Assembly: GCA_017530365.1 (NCBI GenBank)
Contig: JAFXMK010000029.1
Span: 1-46,804, forward strand
DNA length: 46,804 nt
Direction of reading: 5' to 3'
Source: Bacteroidales bacterium
GTDB lineage: Bacteria > Bacteroidota > Bacteroidia > Bacteroidales > F082
Positions within the stretch are counted from its first letter, which is position 1. Every line of letters begins with the position of its first letter. Positions 24,968 through 32,500 of the stretch are shown here, piece after piece. The notes below the pieces were generated by a model that made no database searches, was not told the origin of the DNA, and worked only from the letters and a program-made list of their open reading frames with translations. Made by a program: the position numbers and the translations under genes.

Positions 24968-24989
24968 ATAATCAATATGGTGTGATTAT
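24968..24989. promoter_or_regulatory. Candidate operator ATAATCA-N8-TGATTAT
   Basis: Perfect 7-bp inverted repeat with an 8-nt spacer, overlapping a second palindrome ATTGAT-A-ATCAAT at 24964-24976. It covers the -33 region of the small-protein promoter. ATAATCA occurs again at 25432-25438 in the -33 region of the LytTR gene. Binding by the LytTR protein is inference. Confidence 0.4.
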
Positions 24990-25035
24990 TCCTTAGAGCG
25001 TAGGCTTCTTGTCTGTGAGCGTGTCATTTTCGCTT

Positions 25036-25380
25036 TTAGATGTGGAGAAGTTTGATGGTGTTTTTGAGTTCTTTCCATCGTCTGAAGGCAATCGGAAACT
25101 CATCGCCGTTGCTCATCAAAGCGCTTTTTCTGTTATTATTTCCGCTCTTGATGGCTGAAACATGCTCGACATTGATCAGCGTATTCCTGCTGATTTGTAT
25201 GAAATGGTGTGGCTGAAGCAGTTTGGCGTAAATGTTAAGAGACTTTGAATGCGAATAACGAGACCCTCCCTGTAATACAAAAGTGCAAAGGTAACTCTCG
25301 CAATGGATGTAGATAATGTCTCTAACGTTGAGGCAATGCATCGTTTTACCATCTTTAATGAGTATGGTTTTAGGTTTCAT
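25036..25380 (-). CDS. Stand-alone LytTR DNA-binding regulator
   Basis: 114 residues consisting only of a LytTR domain: IKDGKTMHCLNVRDIIYIHCESYLCTF, the FIQISRNTLINVEHVSAI core and FPIAFRRWKELKNTI. There is no receiver or membrane domain, so it is not a classical two-component response regulator. It is encoded just upstream of, and in the same direction as, the CPx6CATL operon, but has its own promoter (25411-25418). Stand-alone LytTR proteins usually control neighbouring genes by binding direct repeats. A local and possibly autoregulatory role is likely but not shown. Confidence 0.85.
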   Translation of the reverse strand: MKPKTILIKDGKTMHCLNVRDIIYIHCESYLCTFVLQGGSRYSHSKSLNIYAKLLQPHHFIQISRNTLINVEHVSAIKSGNNNRKSALMSNGDEFPIAFRRWKELKNTIKLLHI

Positions 25381-25410
25381 GATAGGTAGTTATATGATTG
25401 GTTGTTGATG

Positions 25411-25418
25411 CAAAGATA
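25411..25418 (-). promoter_or_regulatory. -7 box TATCTTTG of the LytTR gene
   Basis: Perfect TAnnTTTG with a CTTTG -33-like element 18 nt upstream. It is divergent from the ruvX promoter. Confidence 0.75.
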
Positions 25419-25450
25419 ATAGAAAATCCCAATAATCAAAGACTTTTTCG

Positions 25451-25458
25451 TATTTTTG
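25451..25458 (+). promoter_or_regulatory. -7 box TATTTTTG of ruvX
   Basis: TAnnTTTG match, 18 nt before ATG 25477. It overlaps the in-frame TTG at 25456, which is therefore not the start. Confidence 0.7.
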
Positions 25459-25476
25459 CACTTTCATTCAGATGCT

Positions 25477-25905
25477 ATGGCAAGAATAATGGCTATCGAT
25501 TTAGGTCGTAAACGATGTGGTGTGGCGGTCACGGATCCGCTGCAGATCATCGCTAACGGACTTACCACCGTTGAGAGCGGTAAGCTGGCCGACTGGGTGG
25601 TGGACTACGTGGAAAAGGAAGAGGTGGAAGCCATCGTCATTGGTGAACCGAAGGACATGCACAACAATCCTTCTGACTGCTCCAAATACATCGAGCCGCT
25701 GGTGAACCGCCTGCGCAAGCTGCTACCCGACATGAAGATCGTCCGTTACGACGAACGCTTTACCTCGGTGATGGCCCACCAAACCATGATCGACGCTGGT
25801 TTGAAAAAGAAACAACGTCAAGATAAGGCTTTGGTGGATACCGTGGCAGCGACAATCTTGCTCCAGTCCTACATGGAGAGCGTAAAACTGAAAACTGAAA
25901 ACTGA
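25477..25905 (+). CDS. ruvX: Holliday junction resolvase-like / pre-16S rRNA nuclease
   Basis: 142 residues (YqgF family). RNase H-like fold with the first catalytic aspartate in MAIDLGRKRCGVAVTDP, VIGEPKDMHN, the YDERFTSVMAH glutamate motif, and KDALVD-type KQRQDKALVDTVAATILLQ with the last acidic residue. Trims the 5' end of 16S rRNA in E. coli. The final residues (KLKTEN) and the stop are encoded by an AAAACTG repeat array. Confidence 0.93.
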   Translation: MARIMAIDLGRKRCGVAVTDPLQIIANGLTTVESGKLADWVVDYVEKEEVEAIVIGEPKDMHNNPSDCSKYIEPLVNRLRKLLPDMKIVRYDERFTSVMAHQTMIDAGLKKKQRQDKALVDTVAATILLQSYMESVKLKTEN

Positions 25906-25934
25906 TAACTGATCAACTGAACAACTGCAAACTG
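25884..25934 (+). repeat. AACTG-type heptamer array between ruvX and def
   Basis: AAAACTG three times, ATAACTG, two 8-nt variants ending CAACTG, then CAAACTG. It starts inside ruvX, includes its stop (25903-25905) and ends 2 nt before the def ATG. Confidence 0.85.
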
Positions 25935-25936
25935 AT

Positions 25937-26503
25937 ATGATACTTCCCATTGTTGCATACGGTCATCCGACCTTGAAGGCGATAGCCAAAGATATTGATA
26001 AGGACTTCCCAGAGCTGGAGAAGCTCATTGCGGATATGTGGGAGACACTGGCCCATTCCGAAGGCGTGGGGCTGGCCGCACCCCAGGTGAACCAGTCGAT
26101 TCGCCTTTTCCTGGTCGATGCCAACCCGTTTTATCCCGATTATCCTGACGCCAAAGGCTTCAAGCAGGTTTTTATCAATGCCCAGCTGCTTGACACTTTT
26201 GGCGAAGAGGTGCCTTTCAAGGAAGGCTGTCTGAGTCTGCCGGGTATCTATGAGGATGTGATCCGCCACGACGGCATCCGCATCAAGTATCTTGACGAGA
26301 ATTTTGTGGAACATGAAGAGGAATTCACTGGCATCAAATCCAGGATCATCCAACACGAATACGACCATTTGGAAGGTCACGTGCATGTAGATCGTATCGC
26401 GCCGATGCGGAAGTTGTTGCTTCAAGGCAAACTTCGCGACATCTCTGAAGGGAAGTGCGATGCGGATTATAGGATGATTTTTCCTAAGAAGAAAAGAAGA
26501 TAG
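25937..26503 (+). CDS. def: Peptide deformylase
   Basis: 188 residues. Removes the N-formyl group from nascent proteins. All three metal-site motifs are intact: GVGLAAPQ at residues 43-50, EGCLSLPG at 96-103 (metal-ligand cysteine) and HEYDHLEG at 140-147 (two histidine ligands and the catalytic glutamate position, here HEYDH as in HExxH). The C-terminus is basic (FPKKKRR). Confidence 0.97.
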   Translation: MILPIVAYGHPTLKAIAKDIDKDFPELEKLIADMWETLAHSEGVGLAAPQVNQSIRLFLVDANPFYPDYPDAKGFKQVFINAQLLDTFGEEVPFKEGCLSLPGIYEDVIRHDGIRIKYLDENFVEHEEEFTGIKSRIIQHEYDHLEGHVHVDRIAPMRKLLLQGKLRDISEGKCDADYRMIFPKKKRR

Positions 26504-26508
26504 GTTTA

Positions 26509-26536
26509 GATAAGAGATAAAAGATAAAAGATAAGA
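26509..26536 (+). repeat. Heptamer array GATAAGA, GATAAAA twice, GATAAGA
   Basis: Four exact units 5 nt after the def stop. A fifth partial unit GATATG contains the start codon of the next gene. The words are the same as those at trmB and in the atp operon. Confidence 0.88.
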
Positions 26537-26539
26537 GAT

Positions 26540-27073
26540 ATGAAATGGAGTAATTTATTTATTGCCGTAATGGCAATCTTTGTGATTGCGGGTTGCAACC
26601 GTACCGTGAAAACCACGGGTGACGATGTCAAGAAGGCTGAGGAAGCCATGTTCAATGCGGACATGACCACCAACAAAGACGCTGTCGCAGGCGCCGTCGC
26701 CACCTTTACCAAGTATGTTGAAGACAATCCGGAAGCTGCCGATGCCGCTGATGTGCTGTTCAAGGCCGTCGAGGTGTCCGTCAACACCAAACAGGATCCA
26801 CAACAAAGTATTGGCTTGGTTAACAAGCTGGTGGCCGACTATCCCAAGTTCGACAAGAATGCTGTCGCCTTGTTCATGCTGGCCACCTTCGTCTATGATG
26901 AACAGCTGCACGATCTCGACAAGGCTCGTGAGACCTATCAACAAATCATCGACAATTATCCTGACAATCCTTTCGCCAAAGACGCCGAAATCTCCATCAC
27001 CCAGCTGGGCATGACGCCTGAAGAGCTGATCAAGATGTTTGAGGAGAGAGAGGAGCAGGAGAGTGAGGAGTGA
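26540..27073 (+). CDS. TPR-like lipoprotein
   Basis: 177 residues. Lipoprotein signal peptide with lipobox IAGC (C19), then helical repeats of tetratricopeptide type (AVATFTKYVEDNPEAADAAD, DLDKARETYQQIIDNYPDNP), as in outer-membrane assembly or cell-division lipoproteins. The specific role is unknown. The acidic tail (EEREEQESEE) is largely encoded by a GAGTGAG repeat. It converges on metK. Confidence 0.85.
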   Translation: MKWSNLFIAVMAIFVIAGCNRTVKTTGDDVKKAEEAMFNADMTTNKDAVAGAVATFTKYVEDNPEAADAADVLFKAVEVSVNTKQDPQQSIGLVNKLVADYPKFDKNAVALFMLATFVYDEQLHDLDKARETYQQIIDNYPDNPFAKDAEISITQLGMTPEELIKMFEEREEQESEE

Positions 27074-27081
27074 GGAGTGAG
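27061..27081 (+). repeat. Heptamer array, GAGTGAG three times
   Basis: Three exact units spanning the lipoprotein stop (27071-27073), followed by a diverged GAATAGG unit. Confidence 0.8.
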
Positions 27082-27099
27082 GAATAGGCGTCAGGTGCG

Positions 27100-28371
27100 T
27101 CAGATTTCGAAAGCTTTCTTGAACTGATCGACGAGATCGAGTTTCTCCCATCCGAAGAACTCCACGTTCTTGTAGATCTTGCCATCTTCCACGAAAGTGG
27201 TCTTGTCCTTGTAATAGACCTCCACCTTACGGGTCTCGGGTTTACGTCCGAAGTGGCCGTAGGAAGCGGTCTCCTCGAAGATCGGGTTGGTGAGGCCGAA
27301 GCGCTTCACGATGGCGTAGGGGCGCAAATCAACCAGTTTCTTGATTCTTTGGGCGATTTCAACATCAGTCATGTTGACGTGTGAAGTGCCTTCGGTGTTG
27401 ACATAGAAGCCCACAGGCTCTGCGATGCCGATGGCGTAGGCGATCTGTACCAGGACTTGGTCGCAGATGCCGGCAGCCACGAGGTTCTTGGCGATATGGC
27501 GTGCAGCGTAGGCTGCGGAGCGATCGACCTTCGAGCTGTCCTTGCCTGAGAAAGCGCCGCCGCCGTGTGCACCGCGACCACCGTAGGTATCGACGATGAT
27601 CTTACGTCCGGTGACGCCAGTGTCGCCGTGGGGACCTCCGATGACGAACTTGCCCGTTGGGTTGACGAAGATCTTCATGTCTTGGTCGAACAGCTTGCGG
27701 AGCTTGGCTGGTAGCTTGCGTTTCACCCTTGGGATGAGGATGTTGAGCACGTCGGCTTCGATCTTATCGACCATACGCTGGTCTTCGTTGAATTCGTCGT
27801 GTTGGGTGCTGATGACGATGGTGTCGATGCGTTTCGGCTTCCATCCATCTTCATATTCCACCGTGACTTGCGACTTGGCATCGGGACGGAGGTATTTCAT
27901 GACCTTGCCCTCGCGGCGAATGGCGGCGAGCTCCTTTAAAAGAAGGTGTGCCAGGTCGATGGTTAAGGGCATGTAGTTCTCGGTCTCCTTGGTGGCGAAG
28001 CCGAACATCATGCCTTGGTCGCCAGCGCCTTGCTCCTCAGGTTTCTTGCGCCCCACGCCCATGTAGATGTCGTTCGATTGGCCATGGAGGGCAGAAAGCA
28101 CGCCGCAGGACTGGGCGTCGAACTGGTATTCTGACTTGTTGTAACCGATGCGGTCGATGACACGGCGAGCGATGTCTTGGATCTCGACGTAGGCGTTGGT
28201 GCGGATCTCGCCGGCGACGACGACGAGGCCAGTAGTTACCAAGGTCTCACATGCCACCTTGGATTTGGGATCGTTGCGAAGAATCTCGTCCAATACGGCA
28301 TCCGAAATCTGGTCGCATACCTTGTCGGGATGACCTTCCGAGACGGATTCTGAAGTGAAGTAATAACCCAT
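27100..28371 (-). CDS. metK: S-adenosylmethionine synthetase
   Basis: 423 residues. Makes SAM from ATP and methionine. Motifs: [20 protein letters not shown] (N-terminal ATP and methionine site), [12 protein letters not shown], the [21 protein letters not shown] phosphate-binding signature and [19 protein letters not shown]. It is about 40 residues longer than E. coli MetK, as is usual in Bacteroidota. It is preceded by a leader of about 125 nt that contains a likely SAM-II riboswitch, so product feedback at RNA level is expected. Confidence 0.98.
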   Translation of the reverse strand: MGYYFTSESVSEGHPDKVCDQISDAVLDEILRNDPKSKVACETLVTTGLVVVAGEIRTNAYVEIQDIARRVIDRIGYNKSEYQFDAQSCGVLSALHGQSNDIYMGVGRKKPEEQGAGDQGMMFGFATKETENYMPLTIDLAHLLLKELAAIRREGKVMKYLRPDAKSQVTVEYEDGWKPKRIDTIVISTQHDEFNEDQRMVDKIEADVLNILIPRVKRKLPAKLRKLFDQDMKIFVNPTGKFVIGGPHGDTGVTGRKIIVDTYGGRGAHGGGAFSGKDSSKVDRSAAYAARHIAKNLVAAGICDQVLVQIAYAIGIAEPVGFYVNTEGTSHVNMTDVEIAQRIKKLVDLRPYAIVKRFGLTNPIFEETASYGHFGRKPETRKVEVYYKDKTTFVEDGKIYKNVEFFGWEKLDLVDQFKKAFEI

Positions 28372-28441
28372 AACAAATTGATTATTAAATAGTTAATAAA
28401 TTAATTTGTGTGGGAAGCTGTTGACTGAAAGGGAAGGAAAA

Positions 28442-28496
28442 AGCATTGGTTTAGCATTTTTTCTTGTGGTTGCAATCAAAACAAATCTTTCCACGT
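28442..28496 (-). promoter_or_regulatory. SAM-II (SAM_alpha) riboswitch upstream of metK
   Basis: On the minus strand: P1 stem GTGG (28491-28494) and CCAC (28466-28469), loop beginning AAAGATTTG, ATTGCAA directly before the 3' P1 strand, an A-rich linker, then ATGCTAAACC with the conserved GCTAAA (28450-28455). Order, spacing and conserved words match the SAM-II class as remembered (GUGG-NN-GAUUUG ... UUGCA-CCAC ... GCUAAA). CAAT just after GCTAAA can pair with ATTG in the loop to make the pseudoknot. About 70 nt separate it from the ATG. Confidence 0.8.
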
Positions 28497-28505
28497 TTGC
28501 GGCGG

Positions 28506-28513
28506 CAAAGATA
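28506..28513 (-). promoter_or_regulatory. -7 box TATCTTTG of metK
   Basis: Perfect TAnnTTTG just upstream of the riboswitch, implying a 5' leader of about 125 nt. Confidence 0.75.
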
Positions 28514-28583
28514 ATAGTTTTTTGTCAAGAATTAGAGAATTAGAGATTTTTCTTTTTTCGATAAAGAATTTTTATGAATTGGA

Positions 28584-28603
28584 GAGAATCGCTGGCGATT
28601 CTC
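28584..28603 (-). terminator. Hairpin after the gldA-type gene
   Basis: GAGAATCGC and GCGATTCTC arms separated by 2 nt. Longer flanking complementarity (TCTCTAATTCTC at about 28604-28617 with the 28532-28553 region) could extend the fold. Probably ends the ABC ATPase transcript before the metK promoter. Confidence 0.6.
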
Positions 28604-28633
28604 CTTCTCTAATTCTCCAATTCTTGATAAAAG

Positions 28634-29542
28634 TTATTTCGTGAGTTTCTGGAACGCTTCCTCGATGCTCATGTCTTCTTTCTGAAGGGTTTTGATGATG
28701 AAGCCGTTATCGACCGACCATTTCATGAGGTTGGCGCGGATGTCGATGTCGCCTTCGGGCTCGAGGATCCAGTGGTTGTCCTTGACACGTTGTACCTTGC
28801 ATACTTGAGGGATGCTGAGCAGTCGGCCTTGGGTGACTTCGTTTTCGAATTCCACGACGATGACGTTGTTGGCAGTGTTGGCTTGTTTGAGGTTCTCGAT
28901 CTTGTCGTCGGCGACCACCACACCTTTATTAATAATGATGGCGCGTTCGCAGATGGCTTCCACTTCCTGCATGATATGGGTGGAGAGCAGCACGGTCTTT
29001 TCTTTGCCGAGGCTGGAGATGAGGTTGCGGATGTCGATGAGCTGGTTGGGGTCGAGGCCGGAGGTGGGTTCGTCGAGGATGAGCACCTGCGGGTCGTGCA
29101 TCATGGCTTGGGCGAGTCCGACGCGTTGGCGATAGCCTTTGGAAAGGGCACCTATTTTTTTGTGCGCCTCAAGGCCTAGTCCAGTCTCTTCGATCATCGT
29201 CTCGATGCGTTGTTTGGCGTCGTTTCCTGTGATATGGTGCACGCCTGCCACGAATTCAAGGTATTCACGCACGTACATGTCGAGATACAAGGGGTTGTGT
29301 TCGGGGAGGTAGCCCACGATGCGTTTCACATCCATGGGTTGGTCCATAATGTCAAAGCCGTTGACGCTCACCGTTCCCGCGGTGGGAGGGATGAAGCAGG
29401 TGATGATCTTCATCAAGGTGGATTTTCCAGCGCCGTTGGGGCCGAGAAGTCCTACGATACCTTTGTCGATGCTGAGGTTGACGTTGTTGAGGGCCAGCTG
29501 TTCGCCGTATTTTTTGGTGATATTTTGAATCTCGATGGACAT
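28634..29542 (-). CDS. gldA: ABC transporter ATPase, GldA-like
   Basis: 302 residues. Walker A LLGPNGAGKST near residues 32-42, signature LSKGYRQRVGLAQAMMHDP, Walker B QVLILDEPTSGLDPNQ and H-loop LLSTHIMQE. The C-terminal extension is typical of the GldA/DrrA type. In gliding Bacteroidetes GldA works with the membrane proteins GldF and GldG. No permease gene is adjacent, so the partner and substrate are unknown here and the symbol reflects best resemblance. Confidence 0.8.
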   Translation of the reverse strand: MSIEIQNITKKYGEQLALNNVNLSIDKGIVGLLGPNGAGKSTLMKIITCFIPPTAGTVSVNGFDIMDQPMDVKRIVGYLPEHNPLYLDMYVREYLEFVAGVHHITGNDAKQRIETMIEETGLGLEAHKKIGALSKGYRQRVGLAQAMMHDPQVLILDEPTSGLDPNQLIDIRNLISSLGKEKTVLLSTHIMQEVEAICERAIIINKGVVVADDKIENLKQANTANNVIVVEFENEVTQGRLLSIPQVCKVQRVKDNHWILEPEGDIDIRANLMKWSVDNGFIIKTLQKEDMSIEEAFQKLTK

Positions 29543-29561
29543 TTTTTTTCGTATTTGAGTG

Positions 29562-29569
29562 CAAAGGTA
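29562..29569 (-). promoter_or_regulatory. -7 box TACCTTTG of the gldA-type gene
   Basis: TAnnTTTG match, 19 nt before the ATG. It is divergent from the rplM promoter. Confidence 0.7.
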
Positions 29570-29582
29570 AGAAAATTCTTTG

Positions 29583-29590
29583 TAATTTTG
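29583..29590 (+). promoter_or_regulatory. -7 box TAATTTTG of the rplM operon
   Basis: TAnnTTTG match, 64 nt before ATG 29655, leaving a leader of roughly 57 nt. Confidence 0.7.
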
Positions 29591-29654
29591 CGCCCTCGTT
29601 AGTAAAAAGCTGTTCTATCCGCAGTTATAAAAAGGATAAAAATAATAAACCGAA

Positions 29655-30113
29655 ATGAACTACTTAAGTTACAAAACTGTTAGCGTCAACAAGGAAAATG
29701 CCAACAAGAAATGGTATGTCATCGACGCTGAAGGCCAGATCCTCGGCCGTTTTGCCTCCGAGGTTGCCATGATTCTCCGCGGCAAGCGTAAGCCTAGCTT
29801 CACTCCCCACAGCGACTGTGGTGACAACGTGATCATCATCAACGCAGAGAAGATCCAACTCACTGGCAACAAGATGGATGAGAAGTACTATGTGCATTAC
29901 ACTGGTTATCCGGGTGGCCAGCGCGTCCGCAACGTGAGCGAGCAACTCAAGAGAAAGCCCGCCGCCGTTCTCGAGCACGCCATCAAGGGTATGCTTCCCA
30001 AGACCAAGCTTGGCAATGCGATCTATCGCAACCTCTATGTCTATGCTGGTCCAGAGCATCCACATCAGGCACAACAACCCACTGAACTCAAAATTAACAC
30101 TATTAAGAAATAA
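29655..30113 (+). CDS. rplM: 50S ribosomal protein L13
   Basis: 152 residues, normal length. Family motifs: WYVIDAEGQILGRFASEVA, the RGKRKPSFTPHSDCGD segment, YYVHYTGYPGG and the AIKGMLPKTKLGNAIYRNL signature. First gene of the rplM-rpsI pair, 2 nt before rpsI, as in most bacteria. Confidence 0.98.
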   Translation: MNYLSYKTVSVNKENANKKWYVIDAEGQILGRFASEVAMILRGKRKPSFTPHSDCGDNVIIINAEKIQLTGNKMDEKYYVHYTGYPGGQRVRNVSEQLKRKPAAVLEHAIKGMLPKTKLGNAIYRNLYVYAGPEHPHQAQQPTELKINTIKK

Positions 30114-30115
30114 TC

Positions 30116-30502
30116 ATGGAAGTAATCAACGCTTTAGGTAGAAGAAAGACCGCCGTTGCCCGCATCTATATGAAGGTCGGTGACGGTAAGATTACGGTGA
30201 ACAAGCGCGACTACAAGGAGTACTTTCCAACGAGCATCCTCCACTATGTGGTTGAACAGCCTCTGATGCTTACCGACAACCTCGGCAAGTTCGACATCAA
30301 GGTCAACCTCGACGGTGGTGGTATCAACGGCCAGGCCGAGGCTTTGCGCCTCGCCATCAGCCGTGCGCTCTGCGAAATCGATCCCGAGTATCGTCCTACC
30401 CTGAAGGCTAAAGGTTTGATGCGCCGCGACCCACGTATGGTCGAGCGTAAGAAACCCGGTCGTCCAGGTGCCCGTAAGAAGTTCCAATTCAGCAAACGTT
30501 AA
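30116..30502 (+). CDS. rpsI: 30S ribosomal protein S9
   Basis: 128 residues. NALGRRKTAVARIYMK start, GGGINGQAEALRLAISRAL signature and the basic KPGRPGARKKFQFSKR end, whose last arginine reaches the ribosomal P site. Complete. Confidence 0.98.
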   Translation: MEVINALGRRKTAVARIYMKVGDGKITVNKRDYKEYFPTSILHYVVEQPLMLTDNLGKFDIKVNLDGGGINGQAEALRLAISRALCEIDPEYRPTLKAKGLMRRDPRMVERKKPGRPGARKKFQFSKR

Positions 30503-30612
30503 GCTATTCGAAGCCGAGCGATTTTGTTTAGTATCCAAATTGCTGAGATTTTTCTTTTCGAGAACTACTCAGTGATTGTATTAAGTGAATGTAAACATTA
30601 AAAAGAAAACTC
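30503..30612 (+). other. rpsI-rpsB intergenic region
   Basis: 110 nt with no perfect TAnnTTTG box, hairpin terminator or heptamer array that I can see. rpsB may be read through from rpsI or use a diverged promoter. Confidence 0.4.
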
Positions 30613-31437
30613 ATGACACAAGTAACTTTTGAAGAATTACTGGATGCCGGATGTCATTTCGGTCATCTGAAGAGAAAGTGGAATCCCGCCATGGCTCCTT
30701 ACATCTTCATGGAGCGCAACGGTATCCATATTATCGACCTTTACAAGACTCAGGCCAAGGTTGACGAGGCTGCTGCCGCTGTCTGCCAACTCGCCAAGTC
30801 CGGCAAGAAGATCCTCTTCGTCGCCACCAAGAAACAAGCTAAAGACGTTGTTGCTGAACTCGTCCAAAAAGTCAATATGCCTTACGTTACCGAGCGTTGG
30901 CCCGGCGGCATGCTGACCAACTTCGCCACCATCCGCAAGGCCGTGCGTAAGATGACCAACATCGACAAGATGATGGTCAGCGATGCCTACAAGAGCCTTT
31001 CAAAGCGTGAGAAACTCCAGATCGAGCGTGAGCGCGAGAAACTCGAGAAGAACCTCGGTTCCATCAGCGACCTGAGCCGTCTGCCTTCAGCCGTCTTCGT
31101 CGTCGATATCATGAAGGAGCATATTGCCGTCGCCGAAGCCCGCAAGCTTAACATCCCGGTCTTCGCCATCGTCGATACCAACACCAACCCCAACCTCGTC
31201 GATTTCCCGATTCCTGCCAACGACGACGCCAGCAAATCCATTGCCCTGATCGTCGGCAAGATGGTCGATGCCATCGAGGAAGGCCTCAACGAGCGCAAAC
31301 TCAACAAGGAAAACAATGTTGAGGAACCCGAAGAAGTCGTCGAAGAAGCTGTTGTCGAAGCTGAAGAAGACGAAAACAAGGACGAACGCAAGCCTCGTGC
31401 CGCCCGCCGTCCCCGCAAACCCGTCGCTAAGAAATAA
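30613..31437 (+). CDS. rpsB: 30S ribosomal protein S2
   Basis: 274 residues. Motifs: LLDAGCHFGHLKRKWNP, MERNGIHIIDLYKT, VTERWPGGMLTNF and VDTNTNPNLVDFPIPANDDA. The C-terminal 45 residues are an acidic-then-basic tail (EEPEEVVEEAVVEAEEDE, RKPRAARRPRKPVAKK) longer than in E. coli. Followed by tsf, the usual pair. Confidence 0.98.
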   Translation: MTQVTFEELLDAGCHFGHLKRKWNPAMAPYIFMERNGIHIIDLYKTQAKVDEAAAAVCQLAKSGKKILFVATKKQAKDVVAELVQKVNMPYVTERWPGGMLTNFATIRKAVRKMTNIDKMMVSDAYKSLSKREKLQIEREREKLEKNLGSISDLSRLPSAVFVVDIMKEHIAVAEARKLNIPVFAIVDTNTNPNLVDFPIPANDDASKSIALIVGKMVDAIEEGLNERKLNKENNVEEPEEVVEEAVVEAEEDENKDERKPRAARRPRKPVAKK

Positions 31438-31456
31438 CCTTTAAAACCAGAATAAG

Positions 31457-32449
31457 ATGAACATTACCGCTTCTCAAGTCAATGAACTGAGACAAATGAC
31501 CGGTGCAGGCATGATGGACTGCAAGAAGGCCCTCGTCGAGACCGACGGTGACATCCAGGCTGCTATCGACATCCTTCGCAAGAAGGGTATGGCCAAGGCT
31601 GCCAAACGTGCCGACCGCAACGCCTCTGAAGGCTGCGTCCTCTCCAAGAGCACCGAAGATCACAAATATGCCGCCATCGTGATGGTGAACTGTGAGACCG
31701 ACTTCGTCGCCAACAACGCCGATTTCGTGAAGTTCACGAAAGATGTCCTCGACATGGCTGTTGCCAAGCGCGTGAAGAACATCGACGAGCTGAAGGCTAT
31801 GGAACTCAACGGCCAGACCGTCGAGGCTCTCGTCGCCAACCAGAGCGCCGTGACCGGTGAGAAGACCGAACTGGGTGCTTTCAAAGTCCTTGAAGGTGCT
31901 TATGTGGCCAACTACAATCACCCCGGCAACCGTCTCGCCACCATCGTGGAGATGAACAAGGAATTCAATGGCATCGAAGAAGTGAGCCACGAAGTGTGCA
32001 TGCACGTCGCAGCCATGAACCCGATGGCCGTCAGCGAAGCCGCCATCTCGCAAGAGGTGAAAGACCGCGAACTGGCAGTCGCCGTTGACAAGACCAAGGA
32101 AGAGCTCATCGGCAAGGAAGTCGAGAAAGCCCTCCGCAAAGTTGGCATCAACCCCAACCACGTCGATAGCGATGACCATATCGATTCCAACATCACCAAG
32201 GGTTACATCACCGCCGAACAAGGTGCACAAGCCCGTGAGATCAAGGCTACCGTCCCCGGTACCGTGAACCTCAACGAAGGCATGGTCCAAAACATCGCCA
32301 AGGGTCGTCTTGGCAAGTTCTTCAAAGAGAACTGCCTCCTCAACCAGGTCTCTCTGGTTGCCGATCCTAAGACGGTTGGACAGTACATCCAAGACGCCGA
32401 CAAGGAAGCTACCGTGAACGCTTTCTTCCGCGTAAAGTTGGGTGAATGA
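31457..32449 (+). CDS. tsf: Elongation factor Ts
   Basis: 330 residues. Nucleotide exchange factor for EF-Tu. N-terminal UBA-like domain with LRQMTGAGMMDCKKALVETD and the TDFVANNADF core motif; dimerisation domains follow. Longer than E. coli EF-Ts because of an insertion in the core, common in Bacteroidota. A strong terminator follows 21 nt after the stop. Confidence 0.97.
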   Translation: MNITASQVNELRQMTGAGMMDCKKALVETDGDIQAAIDILRKKGMAKAAKRADRNASEGCVLSKSTEDHKYAAIVMVNCETDFVANNADFVKFTKDVLDMAVAKRVKNIDELKAMELNGQTVEALVANQSAVTGEKTELGAFKVLEGAYVANYNHPGNRLATIVEMNKEFNGIEEVSHEVCMHVAAMNPMAVSEAAISQEVKDRELAVAVDKTKEELIGKEVEKALRKVGINPNHVDSDDHIDSNITKGYITAEQGAQAREIKATVPGTVNLNEGMVQNIAKGRLGKFFKENCLLNQVSLVADPKTVGQYIQDADKEATVNAFFRVKLGE

Positions 32450-32470
32450 TCCTCTGATGGAGCAAAAGGA

Positions 32471-32500
32471 AAAGGCTGACTTAACGGTCAGCCTTTTTTT
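32471..32500 (+). terminator. Intrinsic terminator of the ribosomal/tsf operon
   Basis: Arms AAAGGCTGAC and GTCAGCCTTT with a 6-nt loop, followed by a T run. The 5' A run makes it partly usable on the other strand. It overlaps the 3' end of the convergent phosphopantetheinyl transferase gene. Confidence 0.9.

Noticed and set aside
29591-29654. L13 autoregulatory leader in front of rplM
   Set aside because: The leader is short and I see no stem arrangement that I can match to a described ribosomal leader.
31427-32392. Long minus-strand open frame opposite tsf
   Set aside because: Composition is that of a shadow frame (histidine-, valine- and aspartate-rich); tsf is clear on the plus strand.
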